A stretch of 64,000 nucleotides of DNA, taken from contig JAMPEF010000001.1 in the NCBI GenBank assembly GCA_023665275.1, forward strand, positions 227,135 to 291,134, in the 5' to 3' direction. Within the stretch, counting starts at the first letter, position 1. Each line of letters starts with the position of its first letter. Positions 9,020 through 19,073 of the stretch are shown here, one piece after another. The translations under genes and the position numbers were made by a program. This stretch comes from Alistipes senegalensis. Its GTDB lineage: Bacteria; Bacillota; Clostridia; Oscillospirales; Ruminococcaceae. The notes beneath the pieces were generated by a model. The model was not told the DNA's origin. It did not search any database and saw only the letters and a program-made list of their open reading frames with translations.

Positions 9020-11434
9020 TTATCTCCAGAACTCTATAAAATCATGAAACTGACTTGTTATTACCGGATAGTCATATTCATAGAATGTAAAAGTGAATAT
9101 CTGAGGAATATTTAAAACTACAGAAACCACAACAGAAACAGCAAGAAAATATTTCATTAAATTTTTAATAGTTTTGTTTTCGGAGTTCTGATACAGGAAG
9201 AATAATATTACAAGTGCGCCGGTTACTATCTGCCATGAAAAATCTGCAACGTATCGTACAGCATAACCGCTTTCCCATATTGAAAAAATTATAACAAGCG
9301 GCATTATAACGCATGGAAGTCCTGTAACCGCAATAGCTTTAAGCCTTGATTTTCTGTCCGGAAGTTTTTTCAGTGCCTTACCGGTCAGAAGATAGCTGAA
9401 TACGGGAAGTGCAAGCCATATTATACCGGAAGTCTGTCCGGCGTCCTTGAAATAGTAACCGCTTGCCCTGAAATACGTGAACCATGTATCAATATACGGG
9501 TAATCGGCTTTTACCGTCGGGAACTGGAAAAGATACGCAAAAAGTCCTATAAGCACGAAAATAGTATGATATTCAGCGTCCGTGAAGTCGTTTATAGTAA
9601 GTGAGTATTTTATTCCGAAGTCAAATGGTGAATCAAATCTTACATAGTTATACCACATCTGTACAGAACCAAGTACCACAAATGGCAGTAATGCACATAC
9701 AATATATTTTATACGACGCTTTTTATCTGTTTTTATATTTCCCTCTTCATCGAGAACTTCACCGGATTTCCTGAATCCTATTGCATAGTATACACAGGCA
9801 CATATTGAATATACTGCCAGTGTAGGTCGGCAGAGTACGGCTATAGCTAAAAATAATGATGCAAGAACAGTCCTTGGAAGTGAAGTCTTTCCCGTGCTGA
9901 TTACGTTTGATGTTATAAGGAAATATGCACCCATAGTCACGAATGCAAAGCCCGAAGATATGGATATTTCATAGAAGAGCGGTCTTCCGGTACTGAACCA
10001 TATTCCGCATACCATATTAATTATAAGAAGTCCCGCAAGGTAGCACCCCGACGGTATACGGCTGAACCAGCGTTTTATTATGGCGTTATACGTCATTGTA
10101 AGGAATGTAAGTCCTATAATTGCAAAAATCATTACGGCAATATCAGTCGGGAAGAAATGCCCTGTAATCAGATGATACGGCAGAAACAGCAGTATAACAG
10201 GTGCTATGCCGTAATATGAATAATATTTTCCGTCATACATTACGTGGTCCCATTTTGCCGAAACATTTTCACTGTTTCGGAGGTTAGTATCATACGGGTC
10301 TGATAATTCAAGAAGTCTTTCCGAAACATCGTCAAGAAGTGATACCTGATGATTTTCAAACGCCAATACAAGTTCTTCTGAAATCTGGTTACCTGATTTA
10401 GCTTGAAAATGTTTCTTGAAAGTATCTGTAATTTTTGCTGTTGTCATGCCTGTTGCAATAAGAATGGCAACAACTGTCACTACGTAAGAAGACCACCGGC
10501 AGAATTTTCTGTTATCTTTGTATTCCCTGTTCAGAAATGCGGAGAATATAACGGCATATACAACAGTTGATATAGTCACTATCAGAAACATTCTCAGATA
10601 TGATATATCAAATGGTATGGGTGCATTTATTATAACTGCTTCTATCGTGAATAAATCTGAATTGTGTTCACACTTGAAATCAAAGCGGAGTTTTTCACTT
10701 TTTCCGGATAAAAGCATAGGAATATATCTTGAACTTTCATTCTCCGTGACAACTTCCGTTTTGCCTATATCGTCCCTGTAGGTTGAGGAAGTTTCGTCAG
10801 TGGCGTCAACATTGACATAAAGTCTGTGCGGATTTTCTGTTGAAGTGGCAACGTCAATGCGTATAGTGCCGACTTTTTTATTTATATCAGTAAATTCTAT
10901 AGAAGCCATTTCCTCACCGGTGACTTTAAGATTTCCGGTATCTGTTTCTGTTTCGGTGTTTTCGCTTGTTATAGTTCCTTGTGATACGGGAAGTTTCATA
11001 CGGGGATAGTCGCCGTGCAGAATCCTGTATGATGGCATCTGAAATACTATCAGTTCAATGAAAGCTGTTACGGCAAGCATTTTACTTATAAATTTTACAG
11101 TTCGGGATGTTGTATTATATCTTATTATACTGCATATTTTTTCAAGAATCATTATTATACCTATTGCGGTAAATGCTCCGTGAAATATATCGGTCTTGAT
11201 AATGCCGAAGGCATCGGGAACTGCCATTATCACAGTGAATGCCACAAATATATTTGCAATCAGTTCAAATTTTGAGGCTTTGACCGTTGGTAAATATATT
11301 TTTCGTTTTGGTTTTTCGTTTTCTTCTGATGTTTCCGGAGCTTTAAGGGCTTTTGCGGATACTTTTGTTTTCATAAATACTGCTGTTGCAATAATTAACA
11401 TTATAAGTTCCAGAAAAAACAATAGTTCAAACAT
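9020..11434 (-). CDS. large polytopic membrane protein, GT-C glycosyltransferase-like
   Basis: 804 aa from the ATG at 11434, chosen because AGGAAAGG lies 10 bases before it; an ATG at 11458 lacks a site. Layout: an N-terminal membrane segment; a short charged linker; several membrane helices to about residue 140; an outside beta-rich part (about 150-290); then about ten helices to the C-terminus. This resembles dolichyl-phosphate-type mannosyltransferases and other GT-C enzymes of the cell envelope, but I see no decisive catalytic motif, so the family is an inference from topology. It lies downstream of the solute-binding protein gene on the same strand. Confidence 0.6.
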   Translation of the reverse strand: MFELLFFLELIMLIIATAVFMKTKVSAKALKAPETSEENEKPKRKIYLPTVKASKFELIANIFVAFTVIMAVPDAFGIIKTDIFHGAFTAIGIIMILEKICSIIRYNTTSRTVKFISKMLAVTAFIELIVFQMPSYRILHGDYPRMKLPVSQGTITSENTETETDTGNLKVTGEEMASIEFTDINKKVGTIRIDVATSTENPHRLYVNVDATDETSSTYRDDIGKTEVVTENESSRYIPMLLSGKSEKLRFDFKCEHNSDLFTIEAVIINAPIPFDISYLRMFLIVTISTVVYAVIFSAFLNREYKDNRKFCRWSSYVVTVVAILIATGMTTAKITDTFKKHFQAKSGNQISEELVLAFENHQVSLLDDVSERLLELSDPYDTNLRNSENVSAKWDHVMYDGKYYSYYGIAPVILLFLPYHLITGHFFPTDIAVMIFAIIGLTFLTMTYNAIIKRWFSRIPSGCYLAGLLIINMVCGIWFSTGRPLFYEISISSGFAFVTMGAYFLITSNVISTGKTSLPRTVLASLFLAIAVLCRPTLAVYSICACVYYAIGFRKSGEVLDEEGNIKTDKKRRIKYIVCALLPFVVLGSVQMWYNYVRFDSPFDFGIKYSLTINDFTDAEYHTIFVLIGLFAYLFQFPTVKADYPYIDTWFTYFRASGYYFKDAGQTSGIIWLALPVFSYLLTGKALKKLPDRKSRLKAIAVTGLPCVIMPLVIIFSIWESGYAVRYVADFSWQIVTGALVILFFLYQNSENKTIKNLMKYFLAVSVVVSVVLNIPQIFTFTFYEYDYPVITSQFHDFIEFWR

Positions 11435-11464
11435 GATAATTTTTCCTTTCCTGTGCATAACATA

Positions 11465-11489
11465 CGGGACATTTTTTTAATATGTCCCG
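11465..11489. terminator. intergenic hairpin between the solute-binding protein and membrane-protein genes
   Basis: Perfect 8-base-pair stem CGGGACAT/ATGTCCCG. The T-rich tail (TTTTAT) is on the plus strand. On the minus strand, where the genes run, no T-run follows, so it may attenuate or protect a processed end rather than terminate fully. Confidence 0.5.
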
Positions 11490-11502
11490 TTTTATCTATT
11501 AC

Positions 11503-13005
11503 CTAATATTCATTAATCATCTGATTTATTGCATTGTAATATGAATTACGGAGATTTTTCCAATCGCTTTCATAGCCGCCGTTGATAAGGAACGAATTTG
11601 AAAGACCGTTCATAACGCCGTTAGGGTCATTCATGCTCCATATATAATCAAACATGGGCATAGTTATTGCGGGGTCAAGATATGTCTGTAAAGCGTCATA
11701 TTGTTCAGCGGTTATGTAACTTTTCACTACACCGCTTGAAGACTGTACCGGTGTGGTGGCGTAAGTTTTTGCACCGGCTTTATATTCCGGCTGTGATGCT
11801 ACTATTCGTTCACACATTATGTAGGTTGCTACAGCGTCGCCCATTGTTGAATTTTTCACAAGCATTTTAGCATCAAAGTCACACGTTATATAATTGCCCT
11901 CTGTTCCGGCTTGTTTCGGTACTGGTACAATCATTAAATCCATTCCGGAATTTTTGACGTTTTCAGTGCCTAAAATCCAGCTTTCAGTGGCAAAGAATAA
12001 AGTTTCCGTTGAAAATGATTCGTTCCAGTTTGAAGAATAAAGAGACTTTCTGCCTAATTCCTGTAAGAACAGTTCAGCATAGCGAAGAGGCGCATGATTT
12101 ATATTATTAACAAGTTTTCCGTTTTTTGAGCCGATAATCCTGAATCCCGTTGAATGTATTAAAGCGTCCCCGAACTTTCCGCCTCTAACAGCCGCCTTGC
12201 CGGTTTTTGAACGGTATGTTTCGGAAATATTCAAGAAAGTATCCCAGTTCCACTGGTCATTTTTATAGAGTTCGTATGGGTCATCAAGTCCGTAATCACG
12301 TATAAGTTTCCGGCTGTACATAAGTACAATAGGATTTGAAAAGGAATATGGTATAATATAATGTTCACCCTTATATGCAAGAGCGTCAATTACTTCTTCC
12401 ATATTTTCCCATATATCATAGTTAAGACCCATTGACCTGAAATAAGGGTCAAGCGGCTGATATTGCTGACTTAATACGCCATTCGGAAACGTTCCCTGTT
12501 CATATTCAACCATATCAAGCTGTTCACCGGAAAGCAGCATAGCGGAAAAAGTATTATACTTGTTTTTCAATGAAGTCTGTACATAACGGATTTTACCGCC
12601 GTATATATCTTCAAAAAGCGCAACGGGTGTAGGACGTTTCTGCCCCACCTGTGCATTGAGGTCATAATCTGAAAGCCATACTATTTCCGTACCGCCTATG
12701 TCGGCACGTTCTCCGTAATCCTGTGCCTGTACTGTTTCGGGTTCTGTTTCTGGTTCAGCGACCAGAGGTTTTGTGGTTCTGGTGGAAGTAGCCTTTTCAG
12801 ACTTTTTAGCTGTAGTTTTTTTTGTAGTGGCGGTTTCAGATGCCGTTGTAGTAATTTCCTCGGCTGTGGTTTCAGTAGTGGTTGTCTCTTCAGGTATTGA
12901 GAGACTGCCTGCCTTATGACTTTTGTCTGCACTGCATGAAACTGCTGGGGTCATTACAATTGATACGGCAATGATTCCCGTCAGCATTTTCTTTATTTTT
13001 TTCAT
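11503..13005 (-). CDS. lipoprotein solute-binding protein, ABC type (family 1-like)
   Basis: 500 aa. Signal peptide with lipobox AVSCS (Cys at about 25) anchors it to the outer membrane face. A Thr/Glu/Lys-rich linker (about 37-95) separates the anchor from the binding domain. This domain resembles extracellular solute-binding proteins of sugar ABC importers (DMVEYEQGTFPNG, QYQPLDPYFRSMG, ALAYKGEHYIIPYSFSNP). No permease genes are adjacent, so it may use a shared translocator or act as a sensor. Start follows AAAGGAGC; the promoter is at 13047-13076. The ligand cannot be read; an oligosaccharide is likely given the organism. Confidence 0.8.
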   Translation of the reverse strand: MKKIKKMLTGIIAVSIVMTPAVSCSADKSHKAGSLSIPEETTTTETTAEEITTTASETATTKKTTAKKSEKATSTRTTKPLVAEPETEPETVQAQDYGERADIGGTEIVWLSDYDLNAQVGQKRPTPVALFEDIYGGKIRYVQTSLKNKYNTFSAMLLSGEQLDMVEYEQGTFPNGVLSQQYQPLDPYFRSMGLNYDIWENMEEVIDALAYKGEHYIIPYSFSNPIVLMYSRKLIRDYGLDDPYELYKNDQWNWDTFLNISETYRSKTGKAAVRGGKFGDALIHSTGFRIIGSKNGKLVNNINHAPLRYAELFLQELGRKSLYSSNWNESFSTETLFFATESWILGTENVKNSGMDLMIVPVPKQAGTEGNYITCDFDAKMLVKNSTMGDAVATYIMCERIVASQPEYKAGAKTYATTPVQSSSGVVKSYITAEQYDALQTYLDPAITMPMFDYIWSMNDPNGVMNGLSNSFLINGGYESDWKNLRNSYYNAINQMINEY

Positions 13006-13046
13006 TTTTCAGAAGCTCCTTTTATATTTTTATGAAACTTGATTTA

Positions 13047-13076
13047 ATTATACATTATTATAGCTGTATATGTCAA
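13047..13076 (-). promoter_or_regulatory. sigma-A promoter for the solute-binding protein
   Basis: Minus strand: -35 TTGACA, 18-base spacer, -10 TATAAT; both hexamers are consensus. It lies in the gene-free stretch 13006-13340, which also holds the divergent rimP promoter and a hairpin. Confidence 0.8.
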
Positions 13077-13123
13077 GTATTTTGTGGAACACAAGATTCT
13101 GAAAAGAAATTTTCTGAAAAGAC

Positions 13124-13152
13124 TTGATTTTTATTGAAAGCCGTGATATAAT
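13124..13152 (+). promoter_or_regulatory. sigma-A promoter of the rimP-nusA-infB operon
   Basis: Plus strand: -35 TTGATT, 17-base spacer, -10 TATAAT. The predicted leader to the rimP ATG is about 180 bases and contains the hairpin at 13174-13197. Confidence 0.75.
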
Positions 13153-13173
13153 AAATATGGTAATAGCTGACAC

Positions 13174-13197
13174 AAAGACCGGATATATCCGGTCTTT
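13174..13197 (+). promoter_or_regulatory. hairpin in the rimP operon leader
   Basis: A perfect inverted repeat with 10-bp arms AAAGACCGGA and TCCGGTCTTT, 15 bases or so after the predicted start of transcription. The following CGCTTATTTATTTG is only loosely T-rich. It could be a weak terminator or attenuator, or a stabilising 5' hairpin; the rest of the leader to 13340 shows no other strong structure. Confidence 0.5.
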
Positions 13198-13340
13198 CGC
13201 TTATTTATTTGACTGTCATTATGGTAAATTCTCTCAGATTAAGGAATTTTTTTGTCATATGTGACAGAAATATTATATCTGATATGTGCATTTTTCACAT
13301 AAATACAGCTATGCTTACTTATGAAAGGAGATGATGTATT

Positions 13341-13814
13341 ATGAAGTTTAAAAAATTCGGTGCTACTGAACAGAAAGTCTATGACCTTATAAAACCAATA
13401 ACTGACGAACTGGGTTATTACCTCTGGGACGTATGCTATGAAAAGGAAGGAGCAGTCTGGCATCTATGCATATTCATTGACAGCGACGACGGTATAACTA
13501 TTCAGGACTGTGAAAGAGCTACCGCACCCATAAATGACATTATGGACGAGGCAGACCCTATATCACAAAGCTATGTACTGGAAGTCGGTTCAGCAGGTCT
13601 TGAAAGGGAACTTGTCAAGGAAGAACACTTTGAAGTATGCACGGGCGATACCATAAGAATACGTTTTATAAGAAACATTGACGGCGAAAAGGAAATAGTC
13701 GCCGTGCTTTCCGGTGCGGACAAAAATGGTGTTTCCGTTATTCTTGACGACGGAAGTATGAAGACTTTTCCACTTGCCGATATAGCATATGTCAAACTTT
13801 ATTTTGAAATATAA
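13341..13814 (+). CDS. rimP: ribosome maturation factor RimP
   Basis: 157 aa. Assists late assembly of the 30S subunit. Typical signatures are LGYYLWDVCYEKEGAVWHL, IFIDSDDGITIQDCE and VLEVGSAGLERELVKEEHF (about 77-95), followed by the Sm-like C-terminal domain. First gene of the conserved rimP-nusA-infB operon; GAAAGGAGATG precedes the start. Confidence 0.96.
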   Translation: MKFKKFGATEQKVYDLIKPITDELGYYLWDVCYEKEGAVWHLCIFIDSDDGITIQDCERATAPINDIMDEADPISQSYVLEVGSAGLERELVKEEHFEVCTGDTIRIRFIRNIDGEKEIVAVLSGADKNGVSVILDDGSMKTFPLADIAYVKLYFEI

Positions 13815-13852
13815 AATCAAAAAAATATAATATACTGGAGGAATATACAGAA

Positions 13853-15037
13853 ATGAAAATCAATAACAGCTTTTTCGAGGCTCTTGAATTGCTCGGGTCT
13901 GAAAACAGCGTGGAGACTGAACTTCTTATCGAAAAAGTAAAATCTGCTATGCTTAAAGCAGCAAGAAAGGCTTATCCGCACAGTGAGGAGCGTATAAGAG
14001 TGGATATTGACCCTCTTACAAAAAAATTCGCTATGTACATTGAACAGGAAATCATTGATGATTACCCGATTGATGAAAACGAAATCAATATTGATGTTGC
14101 ACGCACTATTGACCCTAATGCTTACGTAGGCGGAAAAATCCTCAAGGAAATTGATATTTCCAGACTCGGCAGAATGGCAGCACTTTCCGCAAAGCAGTCA
14201 ATAAAGGGCGACCTCAGGGAAATTAACCGTGAACAGATGCTCAGCCGTTTTGAATCCAAAGAACATGAATGCATTACCGGAAAAATTGCACAGATTGACG
14301 CCGGCAGAGGTACTGCAACTATCGAATACGATGGCACCGAACTTTATTTATTTAAGAATGAACAGATTCCCGGTGAGGTACTCGAAGAGGGCAAGCCTAT
14401 AAAAGTTTACGTTACAAGCATTGTCGGAAAGAATAAAAAACCCATCGTGAAAATTTCACGTACCCATAAAGACCTTGTAAAGCGTCTTTTTGAACTTGAA
14501 GTACCTGAAATTTACGACGGCACAGTTGAGATAAAAGCTATTTCAAGAGAGGCTGGCTCAAGAACCAAAATAGCTGTATGGTCAAGAGACCCTAACATTG
14601 ACCCTGTAGGTGCTTGTATAGGTACTAAACACGCAAGAGTAAAAGCTGTTGTAAAGGAACTCCACGATGAAAAAATAGATGTTATTCTATGGAGTGAAGT
14701 TCCGGAAGAATTTATTTCAAAGGCACTTGCACCGGCTGAAGTTCTTAAAACTATAATAACTTCAGAAACAGAAAAAACCTGTACGGTTATAGTACCTAAC
14801 AATAAACTTTCACTGGCTATCGGCAATAAGGGACAGAACGCCAAACTTGCCGCAAAGCTGACCGGTTATAAAATCGACATAAAACCACAGTTCGATATTG
14901 AAACTAATCAGGAAGCACCGGAACTCAGTCCGGATTTCAAGTTTGAAAAACCTGAAGAAACAGTTACGGAAGAAGTTTCAGAAACTCCGGAAATTCCGGC
15001 AGAAGAAACAAAATCTGAAACTTCGGTAGAGGAATAA
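13853..15037 (+). CDS. nusA: transcription termination/antitermination factor NusA
   Basis: 394 aa. Binds RNA polymerase and modulates pausing, termination and antitermination. Domains in order: N-terminal RNAP-binding domain (1-125), S1 (about 135-200, ITGKIAQIDAGRGTATIEY), KH1 (about 205-275, with VGACIGTKHARV), KH2 (about 280-345, SLAIGNKGQNAKLAAKLTG), and an acidic Glu/Pro/Thr tail (350-394). As usual in Firmicutes it lacks the AR repeats of the E. coli protein. Start follows GGAGGA. The next gene begins 3 bases after the stop. Confidence 0.97.
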   Translation: MKINNSFFEALELLGSENSVETELLIEKVKSAMLKAARKAYPHSEERIRVDIDPLTKKFAMYIEQEIIDDYPIDENEINIDVARTIDPNAYVGGKILKEIDISRLGRMAALSAKQSIKGDLREINREQMLSRFESKEHECITGKIAQIDAGRGTATIEYDGTELYLFKNEQIPGEVLEEGKPIKVYVTSIVGKNKKPIVKISRTHKDLVKRLFELEVPEIYDGTVEIKAISREAGSRTKIAVWSRDPNIDPVGACIGTKHARVKAVVKELHDEKIDVILWSEVPEEFISKALAPAEVLKTIITSETEKTCTVIVPNNKLSLAIGNKGQNAKLAAKLTGYKIDIKPQFDIETNQEAPELSPDFKFEKPEETVTEEVSETPEIPAEETKSETSVEE

Positions 15038-15040
15038 ATT

Positions 15041-15310
15041 ATGAAACCGAAGAAAATTCCTGTAAGAATGTGTCTTGGCTGTAACGAAATGAAACCTAAA
15101 AAGGAGCTTATACGTGTTGTCAGGTCTCCAGAGGGTGAGGTAAGCCTTGATTTTACCGGCAAGAAGTCCGGACGTGGTGCTTATATATGCCGTAATGCTG
15201 AATGTTTCGGCAAGGCACGCAAAGCAAGGCGTTTTGAAAAGGCATTTTCATGTAGGATAGAAGATGATATTTACGGGGGAATGGCTGATGAACTCGAAAA
15301 AAACAGCTAA
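15041..15310 (+). CDS. ylxR: YlxR/RnpM-family RNA-binding protein
   Basis: 89 aa. DUF448 family. Motifs RMCLGCNEMKPKKELIRVV and SGRGAYIC are diagnostic. Relatives are reported as RNA-binding modulators of RNase P. The gene sits in its usual place after nusA, and its end overlaps the start of the L7Ae-like gene by 23 bases, suggesting coupled translation. Confidence 0.93.
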   Translation: MKPKKIPVRMCLGCNEMKPKKELIRVVRSPEGEVSLDFTGKKSGRGAYICRNAECFGKARKARRFEKAFSCRIEDDIYGGMADELEKNS

Positions 15311-15590
15311 TCTGCTTACCATATGTATTAAGGCAGGTAAAGCCGTAAAGGGTTTTGACAGTGCCTGTGACGCCGTCAGAAACGGCACGGCGTACTGTGT
15401 TCTTACTGCTTCGGACGCATCAGAAAAAACCGTCAAGGAAACTGAATTTATCTGTAATAAGTATTCAGTTCCCGTTTTAAAGACTGAACTTTCAAAGGAA
15501 GAAATTGTCAGTTTATGCGGAAAAGTCACGGCGATTATTGCCATATGTGACAAAGGATTTGCGGACGGTTTTGTTAAAATTCATACCTGA
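15288..15590 (+). CDS. ylxQ: L7Ae/L30e-like kink-turn RNA-binding protein (YlxQ-type)
   Basis: 100 aa from the ATG at 15288, chosen because GGGGGA lies just upstream; an in-frame ATG at 15264 has no site. The L7Ae fold signature is in LLTICIKAGKAVKGFDSACDAV cut into LTICIKAGKAVKG and the later SVPVLKTELSKEE. Such proteins bind kink-turns in RNA; a role in ribosome biogenesis or RNase P is assumed from context. It ends 73 bases before infB. Confidence 0.9.
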   Translation: MNSKKTANLLTICIKAGKAVKGFDSACDAVRNGTAYCVLTASDASEKTVKETEFICNKYSVPVLKTELSKEEIVSLCGKVTAIIAICDKGFADGFVKIHT

Positions 15591-15663
15591 ATAAAATAAT
15601 TATCGCTATACAAACAAAGCCGTATATTTTTTACGGCGCAATTAAATGGAGGTATACGAGCCT

Positions 15664-18192
15664 ATGACCAAAAAGATAAAAATTAGTGAAGCCGCTATTG
15701 ATTTCAATGTTTCCGCACAGGAAATTATTGACTTCTTTGCAGCAAAGGACAACAAGAAAAGAAACGCATCAAGTTCTCTCAATGAAGCAGAAATGAATTT
15801 ACTTCTTGAACACTACACAAAAAAACATGAAGTAAAGAATTTCGATTCATACTATCAGTCAAGAAACGACGAAAGACCAAACAGACGTGACAGAAGAAAT
15901 TCAGGTAGAAAACGTGAAAATAACAACAATAATAACAATAATAAAAAATCTGAACAGGCTAAAAAATCTGATAAGAAACCGGAAACTCCTAAAAAGTCAG
16001 AACCTGTAAAAACTCCTGAAAAACCGGAGATAAAAATTTCTGCTGATACAGTTTCAAAAACGGAGAATGTTAAAGCTCCTGAAACTACAGCACAGCCGAA
16101 AATTAAAACAGGTCGGAAAAACGACAAGCAGAAAACTCAGGCTAAAGCTCGTGAAAGAGGTGAACGCTCTGAATTTAATGCTACATTCAGTTCGGAGACC
16201 GCACAGACTTCTACACAGCGCAGAACCGTTGATACAAGGGGAAGTTATGTTGACCTCGACAAGTACAATGAACGCTATGAACAGATAGCACCTACAAACA
16301 AGCACAAGAATGATAATTATTCTTCAAAGAAACAGAAGATAAATCAAAAATCCGCACAGCGTGCAAGACAGCAGTATTCCAGAAAGGAAACTGAAACTGA
16401 AAAGCTGAAGCGTCTTGAACTCGAAAGAGCAAGAAAACAACAGCTTAAAGTGCTTATTCCGGACAGTATCACAGTGAGTGAACTTGCTACCCGTCTTAAA
16501 GTCACGGTTACAGAAGTAATTAAAAAACTTATGGGTCTCGGAATAATGGCTACTATAAATCAGGAGATTGATTTTGATACAGCGTCACTTGTTTCTGAGG
16601 AACTTGGTGCAAAAGTAGAAAAAGAAGTAATCGTTACCATTGAAGAGCGTCTTATTGACGACAGCGACGACGATGACACAAATCTTGAGGAACGTTGTCC
16701 GGTTGTTGTAGTAATGGGACACGTTGACCACGGTAAAACATCTATTCTTGACCGCATAAGAAATGCACACGTCGCCGACGGTGAAGCCGGTGGTATTACA
16801 CAACATATCGGCGCATATCAGGTAAAAGTTAACGGACAGAGTATTACTTTCCTTGATACCCCCGGACATGAAGCATTTACATCTATGCGTGCAAGAGGTG
16901 CTAATATCACGGATATAGCAATACTTGTTGTTGCCGCTGATGATGGTATAATGCCACAAACTGTTGAGTCTATCAACCACGCTAAAGCCGCAGGAGTTTC
17001 GCTTATCGTTGCCATAAACAAAATGGATAAAGACGGTGCAAATCCTGACAGAATCAAGGAAGAACTCACTAAATACGATATTGTATGCGAGGAATGGGGC
17101 GGTGACGTTATTTGTGTACCCGTTTCCGCAAAGACTGGTGAGGGTATCGACGAATTACTTGAAAACGTATTACTTGTTGCAGAAGTAAAGGAACTCAAAG
17201 CAAATCCGGACAGACTTGCAAAAGGTACTGTAATTGAAGCACGTCTTGACAAGGGCAGAGGTCCTATAGCTACACTTCTCGTACAGAACGGCACACTACA
17301 TCAGGGTGATGTACTTATAGCAGGTACGGCAGTGGGACACGTAAGAGTTATGACAAATTACAAGGGTCGCACTGTAAAATCTGCCGGACCATCTGTGCCG
17401 GTTGAGATTACAGGACTTGCAGAAGTGCCAAGCGCTGGAGATATTTTCAATGCCGTTGAGGACGAAAGACTTGCCCGTGAACTCGTCGAGGAAAGAAAAC
17501 ACGAGGCTAAACAGGAACAGTTTAACGCATACAGAAAGGTTACACTTGATAACCTGTTCAGTCAGATTGCAGAGGGTGAAATAAAAGAACTCCCGATTAT
17601 TGTAAAGGCAGATGTTCAGGGTTCTGTTGAGGCTGTAAAGCAGTCACTTGAAAAGCTCTCCAATGATGAAGTAAGAGTACGTGTAATTCATGGTGCTGTA
17701 GGTGCGGTAAAGGAAAGCGATGTTATGCTTGCTAACGCCTCCAATGCAATTATTGTAGGTTTCAACGTAAGACCCGACCCCGTCGCCGCTGAAAATGCAG
17801 TCCGTGATGGCGTTGATATACGTCTTTACAGAATTATCTATGATGCTATAGAAGAAATCACAACCGCCATGAAGGGTATGCTTGCACCTAAATTCCGTGA
17901 GGTAGATTTAGGACGTGCGGAAGTAAGACAGGTATATAAAATTTCTAACGTCGGTATGGTTGCAGGAAGTTACGTTCTCAACGGTAAGGTTACAAGAGGC
18001 TGTCAGGTTCGTATCGTCCGTGACGGAATTATTATAGCCGATGACAAGATAGCAGGTCTTAAACGTTTTAAGGACGATGTAAAGGAAGTCGCCGACGGTT
18101 ACGAGTGCGGTATAAGTCTTGACAAGTTCAGCGACGTTAAAGAGGGCGATATATTTGAAGCATACATGGTTGAAGAATACCGTGAGGACTGA
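15664..18192 (+). CDS. infB: translation initiation factor IF-2
   Basis: 842 aa from the ATG at 15664. An ATG at 15646 overlaps the GGAGG that must be the ribosome binding site, so it is rejected. A lysine- and asparagine-rich N-terminal region (about 60-255) precedes a second IF2_N domain (about 265-315, [20 protein letters not shown]). The GTPase follows, with G1 GHVDHGKTS (about 352-360), G3 DTPGHEAF and G4 NKMD, then the beta-barrel domains II-IV binding initiator tRNA and the ribosome. The N-terminal insertion (poly-Asn, Lys) is low-complexity and lineage-variable. Confidence 0.97.
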   Translation: MTKKIKISEAAIDFNVSAQEIIDFFAAKDNKKRNASSSLNEAEMNLLLEHYTKKHEVKNFDSYYQSRNDERPNRRDRRNSGRKRENNNNNNNNKKSEQAKKSDKKPETPKKSEPVKTPEKPEIKISADTVSKTENVKAPETTAQPKIKTGRKNDKQKTQAKARERGERSEFNATFSSETAQTSTQRRTVDTRGSYVDLDKYNERYEQIAPTNKHKNDNYSSKKQKINQKSAQRARQQYSRKETETEKLKRLELERARKQQLKVLIPDSITVSELATRLKVTVTEVIKKLMGLGIMATINQEIDFDTASLVSEELGAKVEKEVIVTIEERLIDDSDDDDTNLEERCPVVVVMGHVDHGKTSILDRIRNAHVADGEAGGITQHIGAYQVKVNGQSITFLDTPGHEAFTSMRARGANITDIAILVVAADDGIMPQTVESINHAKAAGVSLIVAINKMDKDGANPDRIKEELTKYDIVCEEWGGDVICVPVSAKTGEGIDELLENVLLVAEVKELKANPDRLAKGTVIEARLDKGRGPIATLLVQNGTLHQGDVLIAGTAVGHVRVMTNYKGRTVKSAGPSVPVEITGLAEVPSAGDIFNAVEDERLARELVEERKHEAKQEQFNAYRKVTLDNLFSQIAEGEIKELPIIVKADVQGSVEAVKQSLEKLSNDEVRVRVIHGAVGAVKESDVMLANASNAIIVGFNVRPDPVAAENAVRDGVDIRLYRIIYDAIEEITTAMKGMLAPKFREVDLGRAEVRQVYKISNVGMVAGSYVLNGKVTRGCQVRIVRDGIIIADDKIAGLKRFKDDVKEVADGYECGISLDKFSDVKEGDIFEAYMVEEYRED

Positions 18193-18206
18193 TATATAAG
18201 ATTTAA

Positions 18207-18242
18207 TCAGGGCGTATCCGGATTTTTTCGGGTATGCTCTGA
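18207..18242 (+). other. stable hairpin after infB
   Basis: A 14-base-pair stem with three G-U pairs, arms TCAGGGCGTATCCG and CGGGTATGCTCTGA, loop of eight mainly T. No T-run follows, so it more likely protects or separates mRNA ends than terminates the operon. It could lower expression of the downstream genes. Confidence 0.55.
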
Positions 18243-18269
18243 ATAATCATTGAAAGAACGGCGGATTTT

Positions 18270-18680
18270 ATGGACAATACCAGAATGAGTAACACTGATA
18301 TGATTCAATACTGTAATGAGGCACTTGCATGGGAAGATTTCGGGTTTGTTGACAGATATTTCTTTGAATCCGTCAAGAAAATTCTTCTCGGTGAATGCAG
18401 TGCAGTTGAAGAATCCAGTGAGGAAAACAATAATTTTTCAGATATAAAGCGTCCTGTTACATCGGAGGAGCTTGAGCCTGAATATAAAAATTTTCCCGAC
18501 GAATACTATATTGATAAGGAAAACAAATCTCCGGAAAAGAATGAAATTTCAGAAGAAGATGCTTTCAGTGACAGTATGTTCAATGACGGATTTTTTATTA
18601 TATCTCCGGAGGGACAGAAATATAAAACTGAAAGGTCCAGTAAGAAAAATGACAATACGGGCTTTACAGTGAAAATCTGA
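18270..18680 (+). CDS. acidic orphan protein inserted between infB and rbfA
   Basis: 136 aa, not recognised. The first 45 residues (MSNTDMIQYCNEALAWEDFG...FFESVKKILLG) look like a small helical domain. The rest is acidic and probably disordered (ESSEENN, PDEYYIDKENKSPEKNEISEED), with a hydrophobic FNDGFFIISPEG near the end. No signal or membrane segment. It keeps the operon direction and spacing (19 bases before rbfA), so a link to translation is possible by position only. Confidence 0.65.
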   Translation: MDNTRMSNTDMIQYCNEALAWEDFGFVDRYFFESVKKILLGECSAVEESSEENNNFSDIKRPVTSEELEPEYKNFPDEYYIDKENKSPEKNEISEEDAFSDSMFNDGFFIISPEGQKYKTERSSKKNDNTGFTVKI

Positions 18681-18699
18681 TTTTAAGAAAGGACTATTA

Positions 18700-19041
18700 A
18701 TGGCAAATTTTAAAAACAGCCGTATGGCAGAAGATATTAAACGTGAAATGACAGCTATTCTCCGTGAACTCAAAGACCCACGCATAGACCCTATGTTAAC
18801 TATTGTAAGGGCTGATTTATCAGGGGATATGTCCGTATGTAAAATATACGTTTCAAGCTATTCAGGTGTGGAAAAGGCACTTGATTCTGTAAAAGGTCTC
18901 ACAAGTGCAAGCGGATTCATAAAGCGTGAACTTTTCCACCGTCTTAAAATGCGTAAATCACCGGAACTTACTTTCATAGCGGATAACTCCATTGAAAGAA
19001 GTGCCGAAATAAGCAGAAAATTAAACGATTTACTAAAATAA
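18700..19041 (+). CDS. rbfA: 30S ribosome-binding factor RbfA
   Basis: 113 aa, KH-like fold, needed for 16S rRNA 5' end maturation and cold adaptation. Signatures are SRMAEDIKREMTAILRELKDPRI (as separate RMAEDIKREM and LKDPRIDPM) and CKIYVSSYSG, with LRMRKSPEL-type KMRKSPELTFIAD in the C-terminal part. Start follows AAGAAAGGA. Standard neighbour of infB. Confidence 0.95.
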   Translation: MANFKNSRMAEDIKREMTAILRELKDPRIDPMLTIVRADLSGDMSVCKIYVSSYSGVEKALDSVKGLTSASGFIKRELFHRLKMRKSPELTFIADNSIERSAEISRKLNDLLK

Positions 19042-19073
19042 TATAAGAAAATAAAGACAAGAGGTGTATTTTT

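Noticed and set aside
15646-15663. Upstream ATG as the infB start
   Set aside because: It overlaps the GGAGG that positions the ribosome for the ATG at 15664.
16818-17294. 158-codon minus-strand frame inside infB
   Set aside because: Antisense shadow: no ribosome site and the plus strand encodes the IF-2 GTPase without interruption. The same applies to minus-strand frames inside ilvA, ppdK and nusA.
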